Part shown: positions 36,001-43,159 of the stretch, piece after piece | Layout: each line of letters opens with the position of its first letter | Numbering within the stretch: the stretch's first letter is position 1 | From: Flavobacterium crocinum | Lineage (GTDB): Bacteria; Bacteroidota; Bacteroidia; Flavobacteriales; Flavobacteriaceae | Length of the DNA: 64,000 bases | Direction: 5' to 3' | NCBI RefSeq assembly: GCF_003122385.1 | Contig: NZ_CP029255.1 | Span: forward strand, 682,001-746,000 | The notes under the pieces: generated by a model | The model's database searches: none | Told to the model about the DNA's origin: nothing | What the model saw: only the letters and a program-made list of their open reading frames with translations | Program-made: the position numbers and the translations under genes

Positions 36001-36194
36001 AATTCAGATAAATTCCCAACAATACGACTCTTCATTTCGTGAACAGCCTTGTTGGTAAAAGTAATTGCTAAAATATTTCGATATGCATCATTTTTTGGAG
36101 AAGAAAGAATAATCTTTAAATATTCTTTAACCAATGTATAAGTCTTTCCAGATCCTGCAGAAGCATCATAAATAGAGAAAGACGGACTTTGCAT
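33036..36194 (-). CDS. AddA-like UvrD-family helicase with C-terminal nuclease
   Basis: 1052 residues from the ATG at 36194; a longer frame would run into the upstream AATTCC repeat. Motif I is YDASAGSGKTYTL near the start. Other SF1 motifs are the FTNKAVHEMKSRI segment, FIDEFQDTSEMQW (Walker B), IVGDPKQSIYRWRGG (motif III), TIHKSKGLEFPVVI and LYVALTRAEEHLYV (motif VI). The C-terminal nuclease shows LKPDRVVFLENKEAFLLDYK, with TG following, an intact PD-(D/E)XK core. It should be the motor and second nuclease of an AddAB complex with the protein at 27356-30118, resecting double-strand breaks. Confidence 0.9.
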   Translation of the reverse strand: MQSPSFSIYDASAGSGKTYTLVKEYLKIILSSPKNDAYRNILAITFTNKAVHEMKSRIVGNLSEFAKDDPSSKAVDLMEDLSRETGLSIIKLKTKSQQIIKHLIHNYAAFDISTIDKFTHKVIRAFAHDLNLPMTFEVTLDTENLLVEAVDAIIAQAGEDETLTKLLIDFTMEKTDDDKSWDVSREILDTGRLVLNENNRNEILHFQDKTIEEFVEIKKKMQTLCKELEDINAGLAVKAVELIDKNGIDPKSFSRGTFPNHLDSIRDGKFNPKNKTFHEFEDIAINKTAKDRGLIENIIPELLQILKEVYQNFEKRDFYKAFLKNITPLSLLNTVSNELSKIQSEQNILSISEFNAIIHREIQNQPAPFIYERLGERYRHFFIDEFQDTSEMQWQNLIPLIDNSLSGLDDFGNKGTLMIVGDPKQSIYRWRGGKAEQFIELSKDINPFNNPDKQIKHLNTNYRSYSEVIEFNNAFFKLISAEFSNEDYKDLYENHSFQNTNSKKGGYVNISFLPIVEKNEFADEEETVEKSDLYVLATLNTIQEVLKQGFEYKDIVILTRKRGQGIAVANYLTEQGIPLLSSETLMIQNASEVQLIVHLLRYLSNSADLESKANFLHFLVSTKDLPMPVHDFIAMGMSHKVEKEFEEWLLTFDVSFSFKDVRKKSLYEAVEIIISKFILPSEGNAYVQFFLDIVLERDIRNQSGIADFLVFWDKNSEKFSIPSPEGNNAVRIMTIHKSKGLEFPVVIMPFADEDYNRKPKDKLWLDTEEVDLGVPKALVDNSSIVESFGESASAVFNLKKQEELLDNINVLYVALTRAEEHLYVISQSLEARKDGEYPNNMASFFIKFLIHEGVYDEEKLSYEFGNKIRLSKASKTVDLVKSIPIVKEVLNPKSIKIAQREALMWGTHQQEAISYGNVVHEILAFVKDKSDIDLAVTKSLENGLITYDQVEQVLKTLNEIVNHPELTVCFDGTHTILNEQTIVQKQGRILKPDRVVFLENKEAFLLDYKTGAVNAKYQQQIQEYQDAIEDLGYKVLKKALVYIGSEIEVVNL

Positions 36195-36250
36195 AATTTG
36201 ATTTTTTGTGTTGTAAAAATAACACAATAATATTAAATGCCAATAATGAA

Positions 36251-36311
36251 AAATTCCAAATTCCAATATCCGCGTGCAATGAACACTATCAAATATTGGA
36301 ATTTGGAATTT
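36251..36311. repeat. AATTCCAAATTCCAA inverted repeat between AddA-like gene and lspA
   Basis: AAATTCCAAATTCCAATAT (36251-36269) and ATATTGGAATTTGGAATTT (36293-36311) are exact 19-base inverted arms around a 23-base loop. It may serve as a terminator after lspA, and variants of the same sequence lie at 2564-2600, 48043-48085 and 62961-63005. Confidence 0.75.
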
Positions 36312-36333
36312 ATTTTTTGAATTTTAAAATAAT

Positions 36334-36933
36334 TTATGCGTGTTTTGGAAATGCTTTTTTATTGAATACTAAAAGAATTCCTACTCCGGTAGAAATCGCC
36401 ATATCGGCAACATTAAAAATAGCATTAAAGAAAGCAAAGTGTTTCCCTCCGAAAATAGGAAGCCAGGTTGGAAGATTACCTTCCCAAATAGGAAAATAAA
36501 ACATATCTACAACCAAACCATGAAACCATGTTCCGTATGGAACCGGAGAAAATATTGTCGCCAAGTTATGTGTACTGTCATCGAAAATAATTCCGTAAAA
36601 AACAGAATCGATAATATTTCCGGCCGCACCTGCAAAGATTAAAGCAATAGCAACAATTAAATAAGTCGATTGACGTTTTTTCACCACATCTGCAAGCCAC
36701 CAGCCAATTCCGAAAACCGCAAAAATTCTAAAAACAGTTAAAATTAATTTCCCGTATTCTCCTGGAATTTTTGTTCCCCAAGCCATTCCTTCATTTTCAA
36801 TAAAATGAATTCTAAACCAATCAAAAATCACCACTTCTTCACCAAGAACAAAATTGGTTTTGACATAGATTTTAGAAAGCTGATCAACAATTAAAACTAG
36901 AAATATAAGGAAATACGCTTTTCGTAATGACAT
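36334..36933 (-). CDS. lspA: Lipoprotein signal peptidase (signal peptidase II)
   Basis: 199 residues with four membrane helices. The two catalytic aspartates are in the conserved boxes: NIIDSVFYG (box III-like, G-N-x-x-D) and VVDMFYFPIWEG followed by FNVADMAISTG (box V, F-N-x-A-D). The N-terminal DQLSK near residue 18 is also a family mark. It cleaves the signal peptide ahead of the lipid-modified cysteine of prolipoproteins at the inner membrane, so it acts on the SusD-like and other lipoproteins here. Bacteroidetes typically keep it near ileS and a dksA-like gene, as here, although module B now lies between. Confidence 0.95.
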   Translation of the reverse strand: MSLRKAYFLIFLVLIVDQLSKIYVKTNFVLGEEVVIFDWFRIHFIENEGMAWGTKIPGEYGKLILTVFRIFAVFGIGWWLADVVKKRQSTYLIVAIALIFAGAAGNIIDSVFYGIIFDDSTHNLATIFSPVPYGTWFHGLVVDMFYFPIWEGNLPTWLPIFGGKHFAFFNAIFNVADMAISTGVGILLVFNKKAFPKHA

Positions 36934-36977
36934 TTTATAATTTTTTGATGGGCAAAAATAACAATTAAATCAAAAAA

Positions 36978-36997
36978 AACGCTCCCAAGGGAGCGTT
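36978..36997 (-). terminator. Terminator after the small module-B gene
   Basis: A perfect palindrome AACGCTCCC-AA-GGGAGCGTT with an A run on the left (T run on the minus strand), 55 bases beyond the stop of the small gene. Confidence 0.85.
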
Positions 36998-37052
36998 AAT
37001 TGTTTTTTAATAAACTAAACTCAGTTTATCTGCTAATCTAAACCTTGAAAGT

Positions 37053-37271
37053 TTATTTTTTTACAGGAGCTTTAGCTGCGGTTTTTGCAGGACTGTCGGA
37101 GAAAAAATCTGAAATAGATTTGAATATTCCTTTACTTTCTTTTCCGGCAGCAGCTTTCTTAGCTTCACCCTTTTTTACATCAGCTTTAAACTTGATGCGC
37201 AGTTTTTCAAAATCCTTCATTCTGCGCTCTACGTCAGAGTTTACATCTTTGAATTTCAGTACTTTAGCCAT
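37053..37271 (-). CDS. Small charged protein, module B
   Basis: 72 residues, highly charged and Lys/Ala-rich (start MAKVLKFKDVNSDVERRMKD). It has a charged helix followed by a hinge and the amphipathic stretch SKGIFKSISDFFSDS, then a basic Ala/Pro/Lys tail. The helix and the amphipathic part align with the 47-residue protein at 27023-27166. The longer basic linker and tail are extra. It is transcribed away from the Roadblock-like pair starting at 37453, mirroring module A. Function unknown; it looks like an adaptor or membrane-targeting peptide for the pair. Confidence 0.72.
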   Translation of the reverse strand: MAKVLKFKDVNSDVERRMKDFEKLRIKFKADVKKGEAKKAAAGKESKGIFKSISDFFSDSPAKTAAKAPVKK

Positions 37272-37342
37272 AATGTAAGTTTTTTACAGTAAATAATTTA
37301 AATTATTAACGATTTGGTACTACAATGATACATAATTTAATT

Positions 37343-37350
37343 TATATTTG
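37343..37350 (+). promoter_or_regulatory. -7 box upstream of module-B Roadblock-like pair
   Basis: TATATTTG fits TAnnTTTG and lies 102 bases before the ATG at 37453. No TTG at the usual -33 spacing is seen, so the assignment is tentative. Confidence 0.35.
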
Positions 37351-37452
37351 TTAAACAAAATTAACACTTGTTTAGGATGATTCAAGATTAATTTTAAAAC
37401 CAAATACCAAAATAAACTAAATTTAACATTCCTCCCTAAATCCTACAAAATC

Positions 37453-37809
37453 ATGAATGAAATCACAACTACACTGAATGACTTTCTTGTCAGCACAAAA
37501 TCCACAGCAGCATTAATCTTAAACGGAAAAGGAAAATTAATCACTTCCCTAAACCTTGACTACGGAGATAGCATTGCTGCTATGAGCGCCGCAATTTTAT
37601 CAATGAGCGAAAAATTCTTAATTGATTTAGAAAAAGGCTCTTTAAAACAATTGTATTTAAAAAGCGCAGAAGGCGTTATTGTTGGAAACAAAATAAGTGG
37701 CTCCAACTTTATTGTTGCCTTTTCAAAAGAAGGAAGTAACCTAGCCTTGTTAATGCGTTCAACAGAAGAAGTATCTGTTGAATTAAGTAAAAATTCCCTA
37801 CTGAAATAA
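37453..37809 (+). CDS. Roadblock/LC7-like protein, first member, module B
   Basis: 118 residues, single cytoplasmic domain. The Roadblock plan is clear: initial helix, strands AALILNGKGKLITSLNLDYG, helix IAAMSAAILSMSEKFLIDL, the turn EKGSLKQLYLKSAEGVIVGN, strand FIVAFSKEGSN and helix LALLMRSTEEVSVELSK. It is the counterpart of the protein at 26412-26732. It is followed after 27 bases by its partner. Roadblock proteins of this type often form homodimers or heterodimers that regulate Ras-like GTPases or act as scaffolds. No GTPase gene is near, so the target is unknown. Confidence 0.8.
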   Translation: MNEITTTLNDFLVSTKSTAALILNGKGKLITSLNLDYGDSIAAMSAAILSMSEKFLIDLEKGSLKQLYLKSAEGVIVGNKISGSNFIVAFSKEGSNLALLMRSTEEVSVELSKNSLLK

Positions 37810-37836
37810 CATAATCTATTAACAAACTAAACCCAA

Positions 37837-38223
37837 ATGACTATGAGTAATGATTTTTTAAACGTGTTTTTAAATGAAATGAAAACTAACGTTAACGGCT
37901 TTATCGCTGTTGCTGTAACAGAAATTGAATCTGGATTAAGCTTTGGAAATTTAACAGTCGATCCAGGTTTTGACCCAGAACTTGCCGCAGCTTATAACCT
38001 CGAAGTGGTAAAAGCAAAACTAAATGCCGTAAAAGCACTAGGTCTAAACCAGGATATTGAAGATATTTTGATTACACTTTCGAATCAAATTCACATTATC
38101 GATATCTCTCCAAATAAAAAATTCATGATCTACTTAGCTGCAGATGCATCAAAAGCTAATTTAGGTATGACAAGAGCTATTTTAAGAAAACACAAAGCAG
38201 ATGTTGAAAAAAATCTAGCTTAA
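37837..38223 (+). CDS. Roadblock/LC7-like protein, second member, module B
   Basis: 128 residues, about 60% identical by eye to the 124-residue protein of module A (26011-26385). The central helix YNLEVVKAKLNAVKALGL is nearly unchanged between the two, as is the block GFDPELAAAYN, so this surface is under strong constraint. The two members of one module are only distantly alike, which points to a heterodimer. It starts 27 bases after its partner's stop and a terminator follows. Start taken as the first ATG (37837); a second at 37843 is possible. Confidence 0.8.
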   Translation: MTMSNDFLNVFLNEMKTNVNGFIAVAVTEIESGLSFGNLTVDPGFDPELAAAYNLEVVKAKLNAVKALGLNQDIEDILITLSNQIHIIDISPNKKFMIYLAADASKANLGMTRAILRKHKADVEKNLA

Positions 38224-38246
38224 TAACTTTACTTTTCTTTACTGTT

Positions 38247-38280
38247 GAACTGTCTCCAACCAAGACAGTTCTTTTTTTTT
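38247..38280 (+). terminator. Terminator after module B
   Basis: Stem GAACTGTCT / AGACAGTTC with a 7-base loop and a long T run, 23 bases after the stop codon. Confidence 0.9.
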
Positions 38281-38414
38281 GCACAGCCTCAGACCAATAG
38301 CTTTTCCATTCTTACAAAAAGATATGGTTATTTTAGAACACAAAATTCACAAACATAAACATTTTCTTTCAAACCAAAAACACTGCACACTAAGACAAAT
38401 CACTAAAACATTAA

Positions 38415-38443
38415 ACAAAAAAACGCCCCTAAAAGGAGCGTTT
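38415..38443 (-). terminator. Terminator after the DksA-like gene
   Basis: Stem AAACGCCCCT / AGGAGCGTTT with one mismatch and a short loop. An A run on the left gives the T run on the minus strand. It lies 19 bases beyond the stop. Confidence 0.8.
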
Positions 38444-38461
38444 AATTGGAGTTTATTTTTA

Positions 38462-38842
38462 TTATCTCTGCAAGTTTTTAGCTTCGATACTCATTGTTGC
38501 ATGAGGAACGATTTTAAGCCTTTCTTTGCTAATTAATTTACCTGTTACTTTGCAAATACCGTAAGTTTTGTTTTCTACACGGAAAAGAGCATTTTTTAAG
38601 TCACGAATGAATTTCTCTTGTCTAATAGCCAACTGAGAGTTTGCTTCTTTAGACATGGTCTCACTTCCTTCTTCAAAAGCCTTAAAAGTTGGAGAAGTAT
38701 CGTCAGTTCCGTTATTCAAATCATTCATATAGGCACTTTTGATCAAGTCTAGATCTTCTTGTGCTTTTTTAATTTTTGCTTGGATTATCTCTTTGAACTC
38801 TGCTAAATCTGCATCAGAGTATCTTGTAATTTCATCTATCAT
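38462..38842 (-). CDS. DksA/TraR-family protein with degenerate zinc finger
   Basis: 126 residues. An N-terminal coiled coil (ADLAEFKEIIQAKIKKAQED) and the AQLAIRQEKFIRDLKNALFRV-type helix match DksA. The C-terminal finger YGICKVTGKLISKERLKIVP, followed by HATMS, keeps the family spacing. However, three of the four zinc cysteines are replaced (Cys, Thr, Ser, Ala at the four positions), so metal binding in the classic way is unlikely. DksA-type proteins bind the secondary channel of RNA polymerase. It starts 6 bases after the ileS stop on the same strand, so the two are cotranscribed. Confidence 0.85.
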   Translation of the reverse strand: MIDEITRYSDADLAEFKEIIQAKIKKAQEDLDLIKSAYMNDLNNGTDDTSPTFKAFEEGSETMSKEANSQLAIRQEKFIRDLKNALFRVENKTYGICKVTGKLISKERLKIVPHATMSIEAKNLQR

Positions 38843-38848
38843 GTTTAT

Positions 38849-41800
38849 CTATTTTGAAATTAATATCATTGTTTTAATATCATCAAACTCAATTTCTGTG
38901 CCGTTTTCTAAAGTGTCAACAAAAACTAAGTCGTCTGTTAATGTTTCAGACTTAATATACTCTTCGTTTTTCAAAATGGCATTTTCTAAAATACCATCTC
39001 TTTTTATTTGTACCTTAATTTTATCAGTAACTTCAAATCCTGAATCTTTACGGATATTTTGAATTCTGTTTACTAACTCTCTTGCGATACCTTCATTTTT
39101 CAATTCCTCAGATATTGTGATGTCAAGCGCAACTGTAATTCCGTTTGAATTTGCAACCAACCAACCTTCAATATCCTGAGATGTTATCTCGACGTCTTCT
39201 AATGATAAAGTTACATTATTTCCAGAAATAACAATATCCAACGTTCCTTGCTTGTCCAATTGATTGATCTGATCCGCCGTAAATCCTTGTATTTCTTTGG
39301 AAATCAACCCCATATCCTTTCCAAAACGAGGTCCAAGAGCTTTAAAATTAGGCTTAATTTGTTTTACCAAAATACCTGAAGCATCGTCTAAAAGTTCGAT
39401 TTCTTTTACGTTTACTTCGGCTTTTACAAGTTCAGAAATCGCTTCTATTTCAGTACGCTGATTCTCGTCAAGTACCGGAATCATTACCTTTTGCAGAGGC
39501 TGACGCACTTTTATCATCTCTTTTTTACGCAATGATAAAACCAAAGATGAGATCGTTTGCGCCTTCTGCATTTTGCTTTCCAACGTTTTATTAACAAAGT
39601 TTTCGACAAATTTCGGGAATTCAGCCAAGTGAACACTAGCAAAATCCTCGGTTCCCGTAGATGTTGTCAAATCTCTGTATAATTTATCCATAAAAAATGG
39701 AGCTACTGGAGCGCTTAATTTACTGATTGTAAGCAAACAAGTATAAAGCGTTTGGTAAGCTGCAATTTTATCTTTTGCATATTCTCCTTTCCAGAAACGA
39801 CGACGGCATAAACGAACATACCAGTTACTTAAGTTTTCCTGAACGAAGTCAGAAATCGCTCTTGTTGCTTTTGTTGGCTCGTAATCTTCGTAGCATTCGT
39901 CAACAAATTTTATTAACGTATGCAATTCAGAGATAATCCACTGATCGATTTCTGGTCTTTCGTTTAACGGAATTTCAGCTTCAGCATATTTAAATCCGTC
40001 GATGTTAGCATATAACGAAAAGAAAGAATAAGTGTTGTATAAAGTTCCAAAGAATTTACGTTTCACCTCAGCAATTCCTTCAAGGTCAAACTTCAGGTTA
40101 TCCCACGGATTTGCATTCATAATCATATACCAACGTGTAGCATCCGGACCATTTTCTGCAATGGTTTTAAATGGATCTATAGTATTTCCTTTACTCTTGG
40201 ACATTTTAATTCCGTTTTTATCCAGAACAAGACCGTTTGAAACTACGTTTTTGTATGCAATTTTATCAAAAACCAAAGTTCCGATAGCGTGTAAAGTATA
40301 AAACCATCCACGAGTCTGATCCACTCCTTCAGCAATGAAATTGGCTGGAAAATCTTTGTTTCCGTCAATTTTATCTTTGTTCTCAAAAGGATAATGCCAT
40401 TGTGCATACGGCATTGCTCCAGAATCGAACCAAACGTCGATTAGATCACTTTCGCGCTTCATTGGTTTTCCAGAAGCAGAAACTAAAGTGATGGCATCCA
40501 CGACATTTTTGTGCAAATCGATTAAATCATAGTTTGACTCAGCCATATTTCCGATTTCAAACCCTTTGAATGGGTTTTCTTTTTGGAAACCTGCTTCAAT
40601 CGATTTTTCGATTGCATTGTACAATTCTTCAACAGAACCGATAATAACTTCTTCGGTTTTATCTTCTGTTCTCCAGATTGGCAAAGGAATACCCCAATAT
40701 CTAGAACGAGATAAGTTCCAGTCGTTAGCATTTTTAAGCCAGTTTCCAAAACGTCCTTCACCAGTAGATTTGGGTTTCCAGTTGATAGTTTCGTTCAGGT
40801 CGAACATTCTATCTTTTACGTCGGTTACTTTAATAAACCACGAATCTAATGGATAGTATAATAACGGCTCATCAGTTCTCCAGCTGTGTGGATAACTGTG
40901 CACGTATTTTTCAACTTTAAAAGCTTTGTTTTCTTCTTTAAGACGAATAGCGATTTCAACATCTACAGATTTCTCCGGAGCTTGTCCTGCATCATAATAT
41001 TCGTTTTTAACGTATTTTCCAGCTAAATCCCCAACATGAGAAGTGAATTTTCCTTGTAAGTCAACTAAAGGAACTGCAGTTCCGTTTTCGTCCAAAACCA
41101 ACATTGGCGGCACTTCTGGTTTCGCTTCTTTTGCTACTTTAGCATCATCTGCTCCAAAAGTTGGCGCTGTATGTACAATCCCCGTTCCGTCTTCTGTTGT
41201 AACGAAATCTCCGGAAATTACTCTAAATGCATTTTCAGCATTTTGATATGGTAATACATAAGGCAATAATTGCTCGTAACGAATCTCTACTAAATCTGCT
41301 CCTTTTGCTTCTGCTAAAATTTTGTATGGCAATTTTTTGTCGCCATTTTTCACATTGTCAAAATCAGCGTCGTCTTCACTTACGAAATATCCTTTTCCGA
41401 ATTGTTTTCCAACTAAGTTTTTAGCTAAAACAACATTGATCGGCTCAAAAGTATATTGATTAAAAGTTTTTACTAAAACATAATCGATTTTTGGACCAAC
41501 TGTCAAAGCGGTGTTTGATGGAAGCGTCCAAGGAGTTGTCGTCCAGGCTAAAATGTGAATATCACCAAAACCTTGTAAAAAGCTTGGAAGTGTTTCCGGC
41601 AAAGTTTTGAATTGCGCTACGATTGTAGTATCTGTAACATCACGGTAAGCTCCAGGCTGATTTACTTCGTGGGAAGACAATCCAGTTCCTGCTTTTGGAG
41701 AGTAAGGCTGAATCGTGTAACCTTTGTACAACAAACCTTTATCATAGATTTGTTTCAAAAGCCACCAAACCGATTCCATATATTTTGGTTTATAAGTCAC

Positions 41801-42250
41801 ATACGGATCTTCCATATCAACCCAATACCCCATTTTTTCGGTCAAATCATTCCATACGTCAGTATAACGCATAACGGTTTTTTTACACGCTTCGTTATAT
41901 TCTTCGATTGAAATCGTTTTGCCAATATCTTCTTTTGTAATTCCTAATTCTTTTTCTGTACCCAATTCTACAGGCAAACCGTGAGTATCCCATCCGGCTT
42001 TTCGTTTTACCTGAAAACCTTTTTGAGTTTTATATCTGCAAAAAATATCTTTAATCGCACGTGCCATTACGTGGTGAATTCCAGGTAATCCGTTTGCTGA
42101 AGGCGGACCTTCAAAAAATACGAAAGGTTCAGCACCTTCGCGAGTGGTTACACTCTTTTCAAATATATTTTCTTTCTTCCAAAAATCAAGAACTTCAGAC
42201 GCTACGGTAGGTAAGTCAAGTCCTTTGTATTCAGTAAATTTTGTACTCAT
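38849..42250 (-). CDS. ileS: Isoleucine-tRNA ligase, type 2, with GxHH signature
   Basis: 1133 residues, longer than the ~930-residue type-1 enzymes of E. coli and typical of the eukaryotic-like type 2. The first class I motif is in GPPSANGLPGIHHVMARAIK. It reads G57-I-H59-H60 instead of the usual H-x-G-H. KMSKSKGNTIDPFK carries the second motif. The editing domain and anticodon domain (WYVRLCRRRFWKGEYA) follow. It charges tRNA-Ile and edits valine. Type-2 IleRS enzymes are less sensitive to mupirocin, and the swapped GxHH motif has been tied to very high resistance. Cotranscribed with the DksA-like gene. Confidence 0.96.
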   Translation of the reverse strand: MSTKFTEYKGLDLPTVASEVLDFWKKENIFEKSVTTREGAEPFVFFEGPPSANGLPGIHHVMARAIKDIFCRYKTQKGFQVKRKAGWDTHGLPVELGTEKELGITKEDIGKTISIEEYNEACKKTVMRYTDVWNDLTEKMGYWVDMEDPYVTYKPKYMESVWWLLKQIYDKGLLYKGYTIQPYSPKAGTGLSSHEVNQPGAYRDVTDTTIVAQFKTLPETLPSFLQGFGDIHILAWTTTPWTLPSNTALTVGPKIDYVLVKTFNQYTFEPINVVLAKNLVGKQFGKGYFVSEDDADFDNVKNGDKKLPYKILAEAKGADLVEIRYEQLLPYVLPYQNAENAFRVISGDFVTTEDGTGIVHTAPTFGADDAKVAKEAKPEVPPMLVLDENGTAVPLVDLQGKFTSHVGDLAGKYVKNEYYDAGQAPEKSVDVEIAIRLKEENKAFKVEKYVHSYPHSWRTDEPLLYYPLDSWFIKVTDVKDRMFDLNETINWKPKSTGEGRFGNWLKNANDWNLSRSRYWGIPLPIWRTEDKTEEVIIGSVEELYNAIEKSIEAGFQKENPFKGFEIGNMAESNYDLIDLHKNVVDAITLVSASGKPMKRESDLIDVWFDSGAMPYAQWHYPFENKDKIDGNKDFPANFIAEGVDQTRGWFYTLHAIGTLVFDKIAYKNVVSNGLVLDKNGIKMSKSKGNTIDPFKTIAENGPDATRWYMIMNANPWDNLKFDLEGIAEVKRKFFGTLYNTYSFFSLYANIDGFKYAEAEIPLNERPEIDQWIISELHTLIKFVDECYEDYEPTKATRAISDFVQENLSNWYVRLCRRRFWKGEYAKDKIAAYQTLYTCLLTISKLSAPVAPFFMDKLYRDLTTSTGTEDFASVHLAEFPKFVENFVNKTLESKMQKAQTISSLVLSLRKKEMIKVRQPLQKVMIPVLDENQRTEIEAISELVKAEVNVKEIELLDDASGILVKQIKPNFKALGPRFGKDMGLISKEIQGFTADQINQLDKQGTLDIVISGNNVTLSLEDVEITSQDIEGWLVANSNGITVALDITISEELKNEGIARELVNRIQNIRKDSGFEVTDKIKVQIKRDGILENAILKNEEYIKSETLTDDLVFVDTLENGTEIEFDDIKTMILISK

Positions 42251-42380
42251 TTTATCCTTTTCTTAAACGAGGTGCGAAAGTAAGGAATTTTGAGTAAAAT
42301 AGAGAAAATATGACGGAAAAAAGACCGATTCCTGGAAATTTCAAGTAGATTCCGCAATAAAGAATAGGCTTTTGACTGAT

Positions 42381-43094
42381 TTAGGAGAAAACTTCTTTTA
42401 AAATCTCTAAAGATTTAGGTTTTTTGAATCCCTCCAAATGCAAACTATAATAATCAATCAGGATTTTCAGCAGAATTTGTCTTTCTAAAACATGAAAGAT
42501 TTTCTGGTCGTTATCAAATTTTAAATCGAGGAGTTTTTTAAACAGATTTGTTTCATGTTCAGACAGCACATTTCCATTTTGAAAAAGCGTAAAAATTCCT
42601 TCATTCATTTCAAAAAAAGGCAAATTATTTTCTGAAGTATCAGGATAAAAACCCAGATATTTGGTAATTTCCAAAAGCAAAATCAGATGAAAATTAGAAA
42701 TTTCATCATGATGATCGAGCCAAGTCAATGCTGTTTCCAAAAACAAAAAAAGCTGCTCGTTTTTTTCTTCTTCCTGAATAGAATAATGAAGCATTTCTGA
42801 AAGAAACATAACCATTGTACTTTTCACAATATCTGTATGAATACTCTGAAATGGTACAGCGCTTTTTATTTCTTTAAAATTTTCTAAGGTCCCTTTATTT
42901 TTATGAACGGCTTCGATTTCTAAAATCGAAAAAGGCTGAAAATAAGCAATCTTCTGACTCGCTTTTCGGCTCGAAAAAGCATCACGTACAAAATAAGATT
43001 TCAGTCCGCTTGAAAGTGTAAAACATTTTACAATCAGACTTTTTTCCTGAAATTTTAAAGAAGAAATTACTATGGCTTTTGTTTTGACTTGCAC
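42381..43094 (-). CDS. recO: DNA repair protein RecO
   Basis: 237 residues from a GTG start at 43094 (start MQVKTKAIVISSLKFQEKSL). The N-terminal OB-fold (KFQEKSLIVKCFTLSSGLKS, LEIEAVHKNKGTLENFKEI) and the helical C-terminus (LHYSIQEEEKNEQLFLFLET, LLEITKYLGFYPD) match RecO. The usual zinc-finger cysteines are absent, as in many Bacteroidetes RecO proteins. It helps RecR load RecA on SSB-coated DNA in gap repair. It precedes ileS by about 130 bases on the same strand. Confidence 0.92.
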   Translation of the reverse strand: MQVKTKAIVISSLKFQEKSLIVKCFTLSSGLKSYFVRDAFSSRKASQKIAYFQPFSILEIEAVHKNKGTLENFKEIKSAVPFQSIHTDIVKSTMVMFLSEMLHYSIQEEEKNEQLFLFLETALTWLDHHDEISNFHLILLLEITKYLGFYPDTSENNLPFFEMNEGIFTLFQNGNVLSEHETNLFKKLLDLKFDNDQKIFHVLERQILLKILIDYYSLHLEGFKKPKSLEILKEVFS

Positions 43095-43159
43095 GAAATA
43101 ATTTTAGATTGAAGATTTTTGATTTTAGATTGATAAAATCTAAAAACTGAGACTGAAAA

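Noticed and set aside
38279..38536. 85-codon plus-strand frame after module B
   Set aside because: It starts after a terminator and overlaps the dksA-like gene and its terminator in antisense.
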